Counted from the stretch's first letter, positions 24,443-33,385 are shown. The stretch: 64,000 bases of DNA from Phycisphaerales bacterium (GCA_020247305.1 JADCJE010000092.1:1-64000); one strand, 5' to 3'. The notes: generated by a model not told the origin, from the sequence alone. Program-made: numbers and translations.

Positions 24443-25962
24443 CCTGCCTCCCTCGCCGCCAGCGCGCGGGCGGCCTCCAGCCGGTCGTCGAACGGCACGA
24501 CGCTGTCCTTGAAGACCTGGTAGGTCTCGTGGCCCTTGCCCGCGATCAACACCGTGTCGCCGGCGGCGGCGCGGCCGATGGCGGCGCGGATCGCCTCCGA
24601 GCGGTCGACGATGCGGCGGACCTCGACGGCGGCGCCGGCGAAGCCCTTCTCGACCTCGTCGAGGATCGCCTCGGGGTCTTCGCTGCGCGGGTTGTCGCTG
24701 GTGAGGTAGGCGCAGGCGGCGTGGCGCGCGACCGCCACGGCCATCGGCGCGCGCTTGCCGCGGTCGCGGTCGCCGCCGCAGCCGAAGACGACGTGCAGCT
24801 TGCCCTCGGCCAGTTCGGCGAGCGTGGCGCAGACCTTATCCAGCGCGTCGGGCGTGTGCGCGTAGTCGACGAACGTGCGGACCTTGCCGCCGAGGCCGAC
24901 GGGGGCCTCGACCAGTTCGAGGCGGCCGGGCACCGCGCGCGCGTCCTCCAGCGCCGACGCCACGGTCAGCTCGCTGGCGCCGAGCGACAGCGCCGCGGCT
25001 GCGGCCGCGAGCGCGTTGTGCACGTTGTGCAGGCCGACGAGGCGCAAGAACATCTCGACGCCGCCGTTCTGCATGACGAGCGTGAAGCGCGTGCCGTCCG
25101 GGCCCAGCTGCAGGTTCTCAGCGCGGATGTCGGCCTCGGGCGAGAGCCCGAACCAGACGATGCGCACGCCCGCGGGCACGGCCTCGGCCATCAGAGCCGA
25201 CGCCGGGTCGTCGCGGTTGAGCACGGCGGTCGAGCCCGGCGCGAGGCCCTCGAACAGGCGGGCCTTGGCGGCGCCGTACGCGGCCATCGTGCCGTGGTAG
25301 TCGAGGTGGTCCTGCGTCAGGTTGGTGAACACCGCCGTCGCGAAGCGCACGCCGCGCACGCGCTCCTGGTCGAGGCTGTGGCTGCTGACCTCCATCACAC
25401 ACGCGCTGGCGTAGCGGTCGGCCATCTCGCGCAGGTAACCCTGCAGCCGCACCGGGTCGGGCGTGGTGTTGCTCGCCGGGATGCGGCGGCCGCCGAACTC
25501 GTAGGCGATCGTGCCGAGCAGCCCGCACTGCCGGCGATCGGCCTGCAGACAGGCGCGGATCAGGTGCGCCGTCGTCGTCTTGCCGTTGGTGCCGGTCACG
25601 CCGACGACCGAGACCGCGCGCGACGGATCGCGGTAGTAGTAGCGCGCCGCGTCGGCGAGCGCCTGGCGCGCGCTCGGCACGACGAGCACCGGCACCGGCA
25701 GCGCCAGCGGCTCCTCGGCGACGACCGCGACCGCGCCCTTGGCGACGGCCTGCTGCGCGTACAGCGAACCGTCGTTCTTGGCGCCGCGGATGGCGAAGAA
25801 CAGGTTGCCGGCGCGCGCTTCCTTGGAATCGAAGCAGAGTCCGTCCACGGCGAGATCACGCCACCGCAGCACCTCGCGGGGCTGCAGGCAGTCGCGGATC
25901 TCGCGCAAACGCACGTAGCCGTGTCCGGACGGCAGTCCGGATGGATAGGCCAACTCAGTCAT
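24427..25962 (-). CDS. murE: UDP-MurNAc-tripeptide synthetase MurE, meso-DAP type
   Basis: 511 residues. It adds the third amino acid of the stem peptide. SKEARAGNLFFAIRG is in the UDP domain; VVGVTGTNGKTTTAHLI is the P-loop; MEVSSHSLDQERVRG and TNLTQDHLDYHGT are Mur-ligase signatures; FVDYAHTPDALDKV precedes the C-terminal domain. The specificity loop reads TSDNPRSEDPEAIL, and its DNPR is the known meso-diaminopimelate signature, so this organism makes DAP peptidoglycan. The start abuts the ftsI stop (TAGATG). Confidence 0.96.
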   Translation of the reverse strand: MTELAYPSGLPSGHGYVRLREIRDCLQPREVLRWRDLAVDGLCFDSKEARAGNLFFAIRGAKNDGSLYAQQAVAKGAVAVVAEEPLALPVPVLVVPSARQALADAARYYYRDPSRAVSVVGVTGTNGKTTTAHLIRACLQADRRQCGLLGTIAYEFGGRRIPASNTTPDPVRLQGYLREMADRYASACVMEVSSHSLDQERVRGVRFATAVFTNLTQDHLDYHGTMAAYGAAKARLFEGLAPGSTAVLNRDDPASALMAEAVPAGVRIVWFGLSPEADIRAENLQLGPDGTRFTLVMQNGGVEMFLRLVGLHNVHNALAAAAAALSLGASELTVASALEDARAVPGRLELVEAPVGLGGKVRTFVDYAHTPDALDKVCATLAELAEGKLHVVFGCGGDRDRGKRAPMAVAVARHAACAYLTSDNPRSEDPEAILDEVEKGFAGAAVEVRRIVDRSEAIRAAIGRAAAGDTVLIAGKGHETYQVFKDSVVPFDDRLEAARALAAREAGWLPR

Positions 25963-28047
25963 CTACCGCCCCGACCTGTTGCTCTCTGGAGCCGCATTGC
26001 TCCAGCCTGTGTCGCCAGGAGAACCAGATGCATCCCGAACCTGACCGCTCGGTACGTCCTGCGATTCCTGGCGCAGCAGCCGCCGCTCCTCCAGTTGCTG
26101 GCACTGGAGCAGGAGGCGAACCGCCGGCGGAGCAGCATAGCTGCCGCCATAGAACCGCGCACTATCGTCCTTCTGCAGCACGCACACCGCGAGCCAGCGC
26201 GGCGCGTCCGCCGGCAGGAAGCCGACGAAGCTCGCGTTGCGCACGCTGACCGAGCCGCGCCCGGGGATGCCGATCGTGCTCGCCGCCGTGCCGGTCTTGC
26301 CGCCGACGACGCCGTGCAGATCGATCCCCAACTCCTTCAACATGCGGCCGTGCAGGTACACGCCGGTCGCGTGCGGGTCGGCGCTGACGACGTCCGCCAT
26401 CGCCGCGCGCACGGCGTCGACCACCTCGGCGCGGAACGCACGCCCGCTCGGCGCCGCCGGCGCCGGCTGCCAGGCGCCGCCGACCTCGGCGCCGCGCACG
26501 AGGCGCAGCTCGGCGTCGCGGCCGCGGAACAGCCGCAGGTACGCGCGCGCCAGCTGCATGGTGTTGACCTGCAGCTCGTAGCCGAAGCTGAACGAGATCG
26601 CGCTGTTGGCCTTGAACGAGCGCAGCGGGATGTCGCGCGCGAACGAGCGCTTGTTGGCGCCGCCGACGCTGTGCGGGAGCGACCAGCCGAGCTTGCGGCC
26701 GAAGCCGAAGCAGGCCATGTAGTCCTCCCACTCCTCGCGCTCCAGCATAAGGCCGACGTAGGCGGCGCCGATGTTCGAGCTGTTGACGACGATGCCGTGC
26801 GCGTCGAGCACGTGGCAGTCGTGGTCGTCGCGGACCGGCTTGCGCCGACCGAGGCCGGCGATGCGCTCGCGGTAGTCGGCGCTGCCCGGGGCGCAGTCGA
26901 ACTCGGCGCTCCAGTCGAGCTTGCCCGCCTCGTTGGCGTAGGCGAGCACCAGCGGCTTCACCACCGAGCCCGGCTCGTAGAGGGCCTGCGCGGGCGTGAA
27001 CTGCGCCGTCGCCGGGTTCTTGGCGTCGCGGTGCCACGAGGCCGCGGCCAGCACGTCGCCCGTCGCGATCTCGACGAGCACCATCGCGCCCCACTTCGGG
27101 ATCGTGACCTTGCCCTCGCGCGCGCCCGCCTCGGCCTGCGCCGCGAGTTCCTTCACCGCCACGCGCTGCAGGTCGAGGTCGATCGTCGAGTGCAGCACCG
27201 TCGGCATCGGCGCGTCGCCGAGCGGCGCCAGGAAGTACGGGTTGCGGCGGCCGTCGGCGAGGAACGGCCGGCTCGTGCTCGGCGCGGGCTGCAGGTCCGA
27301 CAGCGTCTCCAGGCCCGACACGCCGCGCGTCTCCAGCGCGGCGCTGGCGCCGGCGCCGACCCAGCGCGACTCGGTGTGGCCGACGAGGCCGTACGTCAGG
27401 TCGCGCTCGGGGTAGGCGCGGTCGAACGCGCGCAGGAAGTGCAGCGCGACGGTCTGCATCCACTTCTCCTCGCCGAGCCGGCGCAGCGCCTCGACCACCG
27501 GCAGCGAGTCGACGCGGCTGGCGACGAGGACGTCGGCCCGCATCGGGTGATTGTCGGCGATCCTGCCCGCCGCCGGCAGTTCCCCGGTGCGCAGTTCGCG
27601 GTGCAGCGTCGCGGCGAGCCGCGCGCAGTGCCGCCGCCGGGCGTCGCCGCGGTCGGCTAGCTCGGGGTCGGCGACGAGCGCCATCGACAGGGCGTCGATC
27701 AGGCGCGCCAGCCAGGCGCGGTAGGCGATGGCGTCGACGCGCAGTGCGGCGGGGACCGCGATCGCCGCCCGCACCTCGTACGACTCGCAGTCGACGGCGA
27801 GCAGGCTGCCGCGGCGATCGACGATCGTGCCGCGCGGCGCCGGCACGCGCTCGCTGCGCTGGCCCTGCGCGTCCGCCGTCGAGGCGTCGAGCGGCAGCGG
27901 CGCGCGGCCCTTGCGCGCGATCTTGCCCGCCTGCGCCACCTGGACGTAGGCGAGCCAGCCGAGGAGGAACACGGCGGCGAGGCCGAAGCCGCTGAACAAC
28001 AAGCGAAGGCGCGTCACCTCTTCCCTGGTCACGCCGAGTGCGGTCAT
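25963..28047 (-). CDS. ftsI: Class B penicillin-binding protein FtsI (PBP3-like)
   Basis: 694 residues. A transpeptidase for septal peptidoglycan. The N-terminal anchor lies at about residues 16-38, then the dimerisation domain begins at GTIVDRRGSLLAVD. The transpeptidase motifs are EPGSVVKPL (SxxK, about 361), VNSSNIG (SxN, about 422) and GGKTGTAAST (KTG, about 584), all intact. There are no PASTA repeats; the C-terminal tail is polar and probably disordered. It overlaps ftsL by ATGA and abuts murE. It pairs naturally with the FtsW of this cluster. Confidence 0.94.
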   Translation of the reverse strand: MTALGVTREEVTRLRLLFSGFGLAAVFLLGWLAYVQVAQAGKIARKGRAPLPLDASTADAQGQRSERVPAPRGTIVDRRGSLLAVDCESYEVRAAIAVPAALRVDAIAYRAWLARLIDALSMALVADPELADRGDARRRHCARLAATLHRELRTGELPAAGRIADNHPMRADVLVASRVDSLPVVEALRRLGEEKWMQTVALHFLRAFDRAYPERDLTYGLVGHTESRWVGAGASAALETRGVSGLETLSDLQPAPSTSRPFLADGRRNPYFLAPLGDAPMPTVLHSTIDLDLQRVAVKELAAQAEAGAREGKVTIPKWGAMVLVEIATGDVLAAASWHRDAKNPATAQFTPAQALYEPGSVVKPLVLAYANEAGKLDWSAEFDCAPGSADYRERIAGLGRRKPVRDDHDCHVLDAHGIVVNSSNIGAAYVGLMLEREEWEDYMACFGFGRKLGWSLPHSVGGANKRSFARDIPLRSFKANSAISFSFGYELQVNTMQLARAYLRLFRGRDAELRLVRGAEVGGAWQPAPAAPSGRAFRAEVVDAVRAAMADVVSADPHATGVYLHGRMLKELGIDLHGVVGGKTGTAASTIGIPGRGSVSVRNASFVGFLPADAPRWLAVCVLQKDDSARFYGGSYAAPPAVRLLLQCQQLEERRLLRQESQDVPSGQVRDASGSPGDTGWSNAAPESNRSGR

Positions 28048-28298
28048 CGTGCGCGCGCCTCCTGACGCTGCAGCTCGACGCGCAGGTGCGCGCGATGCGC
28101 CTGCGCCAGCCGCTCCGGCGAGGCCTCGGCGAGCTTCTCGATGTTCAGACGCTTGAGCTCGACGACGCGATCCCACACGGCGCGGTACTCGATCTCGATG
28201 CTCCGGCGGGTGCGCGCGTTCTCGGCGCGCAGCGCCGCCGTGCCGATCGCGAGACCCACGGCCAAGGCGAACATCAGTCCGGCAAGCAACCATCTCAT
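28044..28298 (-). CDS. ftsL: FtsL-like small division protein
   Basis: 84 residues, with one membrane segment (residues 3-24, LLAGLMFALAVGLAIG) followed by a coiled-coil-like helix (RRSIEIEYRAVWDRVVELKRL). This matches FtsL in size, topology and position between rsmH and ftsI. FtsL sequence is poorly conserved, so the call rests mostly on context. It overlaps rsmH (ATGA) and ftsI (ATGA). It would link the FtsWI pair to other divisome parts; FtsQ and FtsB are not in the window. Confidence 0.7.
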   Translation of the reverse strand: MRWLLAGLMFALAVGLAIGTAALRAENARTRRSIEIEYRAVWDRVVELKRLNIEKLAEASPERLAQAHRAHLRVELQRQEARAR

Positions 28299-29245
28299 GC
28301 AGCGTCCTCCTGCCGGATGCCGCAGCGCAGCTTGGCGCTGCGGGCACGCGGGTTCTCGGCGATCTCGTCGGGCATGCCGACGACCGGCTTCCTGGTCACC
28401 ACCTCGAAGTGCTCGCGCAGGTAGTGCTTGACGATCCGGTCCTCGAGCGAATGGAAGGTGATCACGCACAGGCGACCGCCCGGGCGCAGGCAGGCGCGCG
28501 CGGCGTCGAGGCCGCGGCGCAGCTCGCCGAGCTCGTCGTTGACGTGCATGCGGATCGCCTGAAACGTCCGCGTCGCCGGGTGGATGCGGCCGTGCCGCGC
28601 CGCCGGCGGCAGCGCCGCGCGCACGATCTCGGCCAGCTGGCCGGTGCGCGCGATCGGCGCGCGGCGGCGCGCGTCGCAGATGGCGCGGGCGATGCGGCGG
28701 CTGTGGCGCTCCTCGCCGAGCTGGAAGATCACGTCCGCCAGCTCGCGCTCGCCGACGACGGCGAGCCAGTCGGCCGCCGAGTCCGGCGCCGACTTGTCCA
28801 TCCGCATGTCCAAAGGCCCATCGGCCATGAACGAGAACCCACGATCCGGACGGTCGAGTTGCAGTGAGCTCACCCCCAGATCGAGCAGAACACGATCGCA
28901 GCGCGACTGACCGATCGACGCCAACGCTTCGTGCATCCGGGAATGCGCACAGTGGTGCAGCGAGATCCTGGGCCCGGCGCCGGCAGCCGTGGCCTCCGCC
29001 AAGGCCGCCCGCGCGGGTCCCAGGATCTCACTGTCGCGGTCCAGCCCTACCAGGATCCCGGTCGGACCGATGTGCGGCACGATCGCCCGAGCGTGCCCAC
29101 CGGCCCCGACCGTGCCATCGACGACGACCAGACCTTCGCGCAGCGCCAGGAGGTCGACGACCTCCCGCAGCAGCACCGGGCGATGGAGGGGTTGACCGTT
29201 CCCCCGCCGCCCGTCACCGCTAACCTCCGTGCTCGGTTCGTCCAC
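28295..29245 (-). CDS. rsmH: 16S rRNA (cytosine-1402 N4)-methyltransferase RsmH
   Basis: 316 residues. It methylates N4 of C1402 in 16S rRNA. The motifs are HRPVLLREVVDLL, VVDGTVGAGGHARAIV (SAM loop), LVGLDRDSEIL, LLDLGVSSLQLDRPDRGFSF, HPATRTFQAIRMHVNDEL and VITFHSLEDRIVKHYLREH. AAGGGAAG 6 nt before the GTG at 29245 is the best initiation signal; an upstream TTG at 29278 keeps the frame open but has no such site. It is separated from mraZ by 81 nt. Confidence 0.93.
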   Translation of the reverse strand: MDEPSTEVSGDGRRGNGQPLHRPVLLREVVDLLALREGLVVVDGTVGAGGHARAIVPHIGPTGILVGLDRDSEILGPARAALAEATAAGAGPRISLHHCAHSRMHEALASIGQSRCDRVLLDLGVSSLQLDRPDRGFSFMADGPLDMRMDKSAPDSAADWLAVVGERELADVIFQLGEERHSRRIARAICDARRRAPIARTGQLAEIVRAALPPAARHGRIHPATRTFQAIRMHVNDELGELRRGLDAARACLRPGGRLCVITFHSLEDRIVKHYLREHFEVVTRKPVVGMPDEIAENPRARSAKLRCGIRQEDAA

Positions 29246-29251
29246 GTGCCA

Positions 29252-29259
29252 CTTCCCTT
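29252..29259 (-). promoter_or_regulatory. Shine-Dalgarno (AAGGGAAG) deciding the rsmH start
   Basis: The purine run sits 6 nt before the GTG at 29245 and is not suitably placed for the upstream TTG at 29278. Confidence 0.55.
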
Positions 29260-29326
29260 GACCACCCGACAGCAGCAACCGGACACACGCCCCTACGCAG
29301 GGCGCGCCAGCACGAATGCGCGACGT

Positions 29327-29803
29327 TCAGGTCCTGTCCACGCCCGCAGACGGCTTGTCAGGACTGACCAGACTGGCAAAGAGCGACTCTTCGTCGGTGG
29401 TCGCCTCGGCCAGGGCGGTCTCGAGGTTGGCCGGCGCCCAGATCTCCGTGACCCGGCCGGTGCCTACGAGAACCACTGCCTGGCTCGCTGCGAGCCCCGC
29501 GTACTTGAGCAACGGCTCCGGGATGCGAATGCGCCGGTTGCCGTCAGGCTCGACTTCCACGGAGTGCCCCAGGAACCGTCGGCACAGGGCGCGGTGGGCT
29601 CGGCTGCCCGGCACCGCCCCGCCAATGCGCTGAACGAGTTCTTGGAATCCCTTGGCGTCGTGCAGGAGGAGGCAGCGATCCAGCCCAGCCGTCAGATGGA
29701 ACTTCCACTCGACCTTCGCGACCGCATCCAGGACGCGGCCGGGCAGCACGAGCCGACCCTTGTCGTCCAGGGTGTGTTCGGAGCTGCCGTAGTAGTTGAC
29801 CAT
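29327..29803 (-). CDS. mraZ: Transcriptional regulator MraZ
   Basis: 158 residues, with two AbrB/SpoVT-like domains: residues about 2-50 (YYGSSEHTLDDKGRLVLPGR) and about 75-130 (GNRRIRIPEPLLKYAG). MraZ binds direct repeats in its own promoter and controls the division cluster. The second domain begins with GHSVEVEPDGN, typical of the family. The ATG at 29803 is chosen because the predicted transcript starts near 29839, which excludes the upstream in-frame start at 29845. It heads the whole cluster. Confidence 0.94.
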   Translation of the reverse strand: MVNYYGSSEHTLDDKGRLVLPGRVLDAVAKVEWKFHLTAGLDRCLLLHDAKGFQELVQRIGGAVPGSRAHRALCRRFLGHSVEVEPDGNRRIRIPEPLLKYAGLAASQAVVLVGTGRVTEIWAPANLETALAEATTDEESLFASLVSPDKPSAGVDRT

Positions 29804-29845
29804 CTCGCTGCGGCGTGGGGTGCTGCACCCCCCATGTCGTCCCAC

Positions 29846-29873
29846 ACCGTATCCCCGCTAAACCACGTGTCAA
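29846..29873 (-). promoter_or_regulatory. sigma70-type promoter of the mraZ/division cluster
   Basis: On the minus strand a perfect TTGACA (29868-29873) is followed by a 16-nt spacer and TACGGT (29846-29851). Predicted transcription starts near 29839, about 36 nt before mraZ. This is the best -35/-10 pair in the window. I did not recognise clear MraZ-binding repeats here. Confidence 0.75.
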
Positions 29874-30055
29874 CCAAGTTCTGCCCCGCTGGAACCACGC
29901 AGAACCACAAAGTAGGCTGATTCCTCGCATCCGACCACAGGTACTTGGGCCTCCCCGCCACCCGGCCCCCGAGTCCGTGTGGCCCCCGTTTGCACCCCGC
30001 TGCCGCAGAATTTTTTCGCGACCGCGCCAACCACCCCGACCCACCGCCGCCGACC

Positions 30056-30640
30056 ATGCCCTTGCCCCGCCTCCTCCTCTGGCTGCTCCCCTGCTTCGCC
30101 GCCTGCTCGGGCAACGAGATCGTCGGCCTGCACCTGCGCCTGCAGCCGGACGGTTCCGCCGACCTCACCGCCCGCGCGCTGGTGGCGTCGCCGACGCCGA
30201 GCCCCGCCGAAGTCACCGGCAAGGGCGTCAACTGGGGCCTGCGCGCCGCGCTCGTGCACTCGCAGGGCGCGGTGGCCAAGCTCGCCGACCTGCGCTTTGG
30301 CGACGACGCGCTGCAGTTCACGCCGCGCATGGACGCCAACAAGCTGACCGTGCGCATCGAGCGCAGCGCCACCGCCGGCTGGGTCACCGCGCTCGCCCCG
30401 GACAAGCGCACGCGCGAACAACTGGCCCCCGTCGTCGACCCGAGCCGCAAGGTCACCGAGGTCGGTGACGCGCTGCGCATCGAGATCGAACTGCCCGCCG
30501 CCGCCGTCGGCAGCAGCGTGCTGCCGAGCGCGCGCGGCGTCGAGGTCGGCCGCGACGGCCGCCGCGCCTGGCTGAGCATCCCGGTGGCGACGGCGCGCGA
30601 GCCGGGTGAAGCGCTGACCTGGGACGTGACCTGGAACTGA
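30056..30640 (+). CDS. Lipoprotein of unknown function
   Basis: 194 residues. The signal ends in a lipobox-like LPCFAACSGN, so it should be lipidated on Cys and membrane-anchored outside the cytoplasm. The mature protein is a beta-strand-rich sequence (IVGLHLRLQPDGSADLTARA, TVRIERSATAGWVTAL) without recognised motifs. It ends near a hairpin shared with the convergent minus-strand gene at 30717. No close promoter was found; a T6 stretch at about 30010 is unusual in this GC-rich DNA. Confidence 0.65.
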   Translation: MPLPRLLLWLLPCFAACSGNEIVGLHLRLQPDGSADLTARALVASPTPSPAEVTGKGVNWGLRAALVHSQGAVAKLADLRFGDDALQFTPRMDANKLTVRIERSATAGWVTALAPDKRTREQLAPVVDPSRKVTEVGDALRIEIELPAAAVGSSVLPSARGVEVGRDGRRAWLSIPVATAREPGEALTWDVTWN

Positions 30641-30706
30641 GCCCCCGCGGCGACGACGCGCTGCGGGTTCGAGCCTGCCGCTGGCAGACGCTTTCGCAGC
30701 CACGCG

Positions 30707-30728
30707 CCAGCGCCGCTCAGGGCGCTGG
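30707..30728. terminator. Hairpin enclosing the stop codon of the Cys-rich gene
   Basis: CCAGCGCC, loop GCTCAG and GGCGCTGG form a perfect 8-bp stem between two convergent genes. The minus-strand gene's stop codon (30717-30719) lies in the loop, so translation runs into the stem. It may be a bidirectional terminator. Confidence 0.5.
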
Positions 30729-31268
30729 CTGGCCCGCCTCGGACGGCCCGGCGGGCGGCGGCGTGTTGCCCTCGCCGATCGCCGCCATGAGCTCTTCCTT
30801 CAGCGCGCCGAGGTCGCTGAGGTCGATCGCCGGGGCGAACAGCGCGATCGGCGCTGCTTCCTTGTTCTTGGGATCGCCGAGCACGAGGTCGGCGCGCTCC
30901 TGTTCGGCGTTGCGCGGCGGCACCATGCGCAGCACGCGCTTGCGCAGCAGCAGCAGCGCGCAGAAGTAGCGCAGGGCGCGGGCGCGGTCGTCCGCCACGT
31001 CGGCGAGGCGATCGAACAGCGCGCGCAGCGAGTTGAGGTCGAGCGTCGGCTCCTTGCTGCCCGACGGCTTGCGCAGCGCGCGCCAGAAGATCGGCGGCTC
31101 GCCCGCCGGGCAGCGGCGCTCGTGGTCCTGGAAGCAGGCGTCGCACATGTCGGTGCGCACGCACGCCGGCCACTGCAGCACCGCGTAGTAGGACCGGCTC
31201 GTCGGCAGCGGGCAACCCGGGCGCAAACAGGCGGCGCGGTCGCGTTGGATCTTCCAGTCTTCGGCCAT
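30717..31268 (-). CDS. Cys-rich hypothetical protein, possible zinc-binding
   Basis: 183 residues. The N-terminal 60 residues carry six Cys in the pattern ACLRPGCP, PACVRTDMCDACF and ERRCP, which suggests a zinc ribbon or treble-clef-like fold. The middle is helical, with a stretch of Leu and Arg (CALLLLRKRVLRMV), and the C-terminal third is acidic and Pro-rich. The family is not recognised. It follows the HEAT lipoprotein with a 23-nt gap and is probably co-transcribed with it. Confidence 0.6.
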   Translation of the reverse strand: MAEDWKIQRDRAACLRPGCPLPTSRSYYAVLQWPACVRTDMCDACFQDHERRCPAGEPPIFWRALRKPSGSKEPTLDLNSLRALFDRLADVADDRARALRYFCALLLLRKRVLRMVPPRNAEQERADLVLGDPKNKEAAPIALFAPAIDLSDLGALKEELMAAIGEGNTPPPAGPSEAGQPAP

Positions 31269-31291
31269 GGCAGGATGCGGAGGTTGGCAGG

Positions 31292-32215
31292 TCAGCGGGG
31301 CGCGTCGGCGGCCTTCGCCGCGGGCTTGGCGGCGGCGCGGGCGTCGACGCCCGCGGCCCACTGCCGCCACTGCTCGGCGGGCCGCGCGGCGCGCACGCCG
31401 GCCATCGTGCAGAGCGCGCGCTGGGCGGCGCGGGCGCTGGCGCGGTCGCCGTCGCGCTCGCAGCGCTCCAGATGGTCGACCAGCGCGTTGGCGACCGCCG
31501 TGGTCGGGAACGCGACCAGCGTCTCGGCTGCCACGCGGCGCACGTAGGGATCGTCGTCGACGCGCAGGCGCTCGCTCAGGAAGGCCTGCGCCGGCGCGCC
31601 GGCGGTGCGCAGGCTGCGCAGCGCGTCGGCCCGCACGGTGAAGTCCGGCTCGCGCGCCATCGCGGTGAGCGCGGCGAACACCTCGTCGTCGACGCCAAGG
31701 CGGCCGAGCGCGCGCGCGGCGGCGCGGCGCTGCTTCTCCGGCGCGCCGCGCAGCAGCGCCAGCAACGCCGGGCGCGCCGGCTCGCCGATCTCGCCGAGCA
31801 GCTCGATGCCGAGTTCGCGCGGCTGCGGCTGTTCGTGGTGCAGCAGATCGCCGACGAGGACCGGCACGGCGGCCGCGCCGAGCGCGCGCAGTTCGGCGAT
31901 CGCGCGCGCGACCACCGGGTCCTCGATGCCGGCGGCGGCGCGCAGCAGCTCGTCGTCCTCGCCGAGCGGCCGGCCCTCGCGGGCGGTGAACACGTCGCGC
32001 ACGAACATGCGCGCGAGCCACGCCGCGGCCACCGGATCGCGCGCGATGGCATCGCGCTGGGCCGGGTAGTCCGCCGCGCCGGCGCGGTAGGCCGCCTCGG
32101 CCGCCTTGAGCTTCGCCGTCTGCTCGGCCGTCGGCGTGCCCGGCTCGTAGCGCGCGGGCGCGGTGGCGCACGCGGCCAACGCGAGGGCGAACACGGCGGG
32201 GCGGACCCGCTTCAT
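31292..32215 (-). CDS. HEAT-repeat lipoprotein
   Basis: 307 residues. MKRVRPAVFALALAACATAP gives a lipobox-type signal, so the mature protein is lipid-anchored in the cell envelope. From about residue 85 on there are HEAT-like helical pairs (ELGIELLGEIGEPARPALL, AAARALGRLGVDDEVFAAL, LRSLRTAGAPAQAF, VAAETLVAF), which usually make an interaction surface. Catalytic motifs are absent. I chose the Met at 32215 because it starts the signal peptide. It is divergent from the GNAT-like gene with 36 nt between starts. Confidence 0.7.
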   Translation of the reverse strand: MKRVRPAVFALALAACATAPARYEPGTPTAEQTAKLKAAEAAYRAGAADYPAQRDAIARDPVAAAWLARMFVRDVFTAREGRPLGEDDELLRAAAGIEDPVVARAIAELRALGAAAVPVLVGDLLHHEQPQPRELGIELLGEIGEPARPALLALLRGAPEKQRRAAARALGRLGVDDEVFAALTAMAREPDFTVRADALRSLRTAGAPAQAFLSERLRVDDDPYVRRVAAETLVAFPTTAVANALVDHLERCERDGDRASARAAQRALCTMAGVRAARPAEQWRQWAAGVDARAAAKPAAKAADAPR

Positions 32216-32237
32216 GGCAGCGGTCGGATGCATCCTC

Positions 32238-32243
32238 TAACCT
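32238..32243 (+). promoter_or_regulatory. -10 element (TAACCT) for the GNAT-like gene
   Basis: TAACCT ends 8 nt before the ATG at 32252, so the mRNA would begin at or within 2 nt of the start codon. Confidence 0.5.
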
Positions 32244-32251
32244 CTAACAGG

Positions 32252-33385
32252 ATGCCCGCCCCCGCAACAGAGGCGCGCGCCGCGGTCGCCATCCGCAGCG
32301 AGCGCGAGCCGCGGCGTTTCCTCGACCTGCAGCGCCGCTTCTACGAAGGCGACCCGGACTACGTGCCGCCGGTGACGTTCGCCGAGGCATGGCAGCTCGA
32401 TCCGCGCAAGAACCCGTTCTTCGCCCACGCCGAGGTCGGCTTCTTCTCGGCGTGGCGCGGCGCCGACTGCGTCGGCCGCGTCAGCGTGTGCCGCGACCGG
32501 CTGCACGACGAGTTCCACGGCGACCGCGTCGGCTTCTTCGGCCACTTCGAGGCCGCCGACGCGGCGACGGCGCAGGCGCTGGTCGAGCACGCCGCGACGT
32601 GGTGCCGCGAGCGCGGCGCGACGGAGCTGCGCGGGCCGGTCGACCTGTCGACCAACAACCGCTGCGGCCTGCGCATCGACGACGGCGGCGGCCCGCCCGT
32701 GATGATGATGCCGCACAACCCGCCGCAGTACGGCGACTGGCTGGCGGCCGCCGGCCTGGAGAAGGCCAAGGACCTCGTGGCGCTGTGGGGCACCAGCGGC
32801 AACCTCGACCGCAAGCGCATCGGCCGCATCGCAGATCACCTGCAGCGCCGCTCGCAGATCACGCTGCGCAACGTCGACATGGCCCGCTTCGACGCCGAGT
32901 GCGACGTGCTGTGGGACCTCTACGAGCGCATCTGGGAGCGCAACTGGGGCTTCGTGCCGATGCCGCGCGACGAGTTCCTGGCGCAGGCCAAGGACCTGAA
33001 GAAGATCGCCCACCCGTCGCTGCTGCACATCGCCGAGGCGGCCGGCAAGCCGGTGGCCTTCGCGCTCGCGGTGCCGGACACCAACGTCGCGGCCAAGGCC
33101 TGCGGCGGCCGGCTGTTCCCGTTCGGCTGGTGGAAGTTCCTGCAGGCGCTGAAACGCACGCACACGATCCGGGTGCTCACGCTCGGCGTGATTCCCGAGT
33201 TCCGCCGCACCGGCGTCGACATGCTGCTGATGCACCGCGTCACCACGCACGGCGAGGCGGCGGGCTTCAACGCGTGCGAGGCCAGTTGGATCCTCGAGGA
33301 CAACCGCGACATGATCGGGCCGCTGGAGACGATGGGCTTCAAGACCTATCGCCGCTACCGCATCTACCGCCGAACGCTCGCCTGA
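32252..33385 (+). CDS. GNAT-like acetyltransferase-family protein
   Basis: 377 residues. N-terminal DYVPPVTFAEAWQLDPRKNPF, a DLSTNNRCGLRID segment and a second half with LTLGVIPEFRRTGVDMLLMHR (resembling the acetyl-CoA-binding Arg/Gly loop) suggest a double-GNAT protein of the kind common in many phyla but rarely characterised. Substrate and reaction are unknown. Its stop overlaps the start of the next gene (TGATG), so the two are coupled. Confidence 0.7.
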   Translation: MPAPATEARAAVAIRSEREPRRFLDLQRRFYEGDPDYVPPVTFAEAWQLDPRKNPFFAHAEVGFFSAWRGADCVGRVSVCRDRLHDEFHGDRVGFFGHFEAADAATAQALVEHAATWCRERGATELRGPVDLSTNNRCGLRIDDGGGPPVMMMPHNPPQYGDWLAAAGLEKAKDLVALWGTSGNLDRKRIGRIADHLQRRSQITLRNVDMARFDAECDVLWDLYERIWERNWGFVPMPRDEFLAQAKDLKKIAHPSLLHIAEAAGKPVAFALAVPDTNVAAKACGGRLFPFGWWKFLQALKRTHTIRVLTLGVIPEFRRTGVDMLLMHRVTTHGEAAGFNACEASWILEDNRDMIGPLETMGFKTYRRYRIYRRTLA

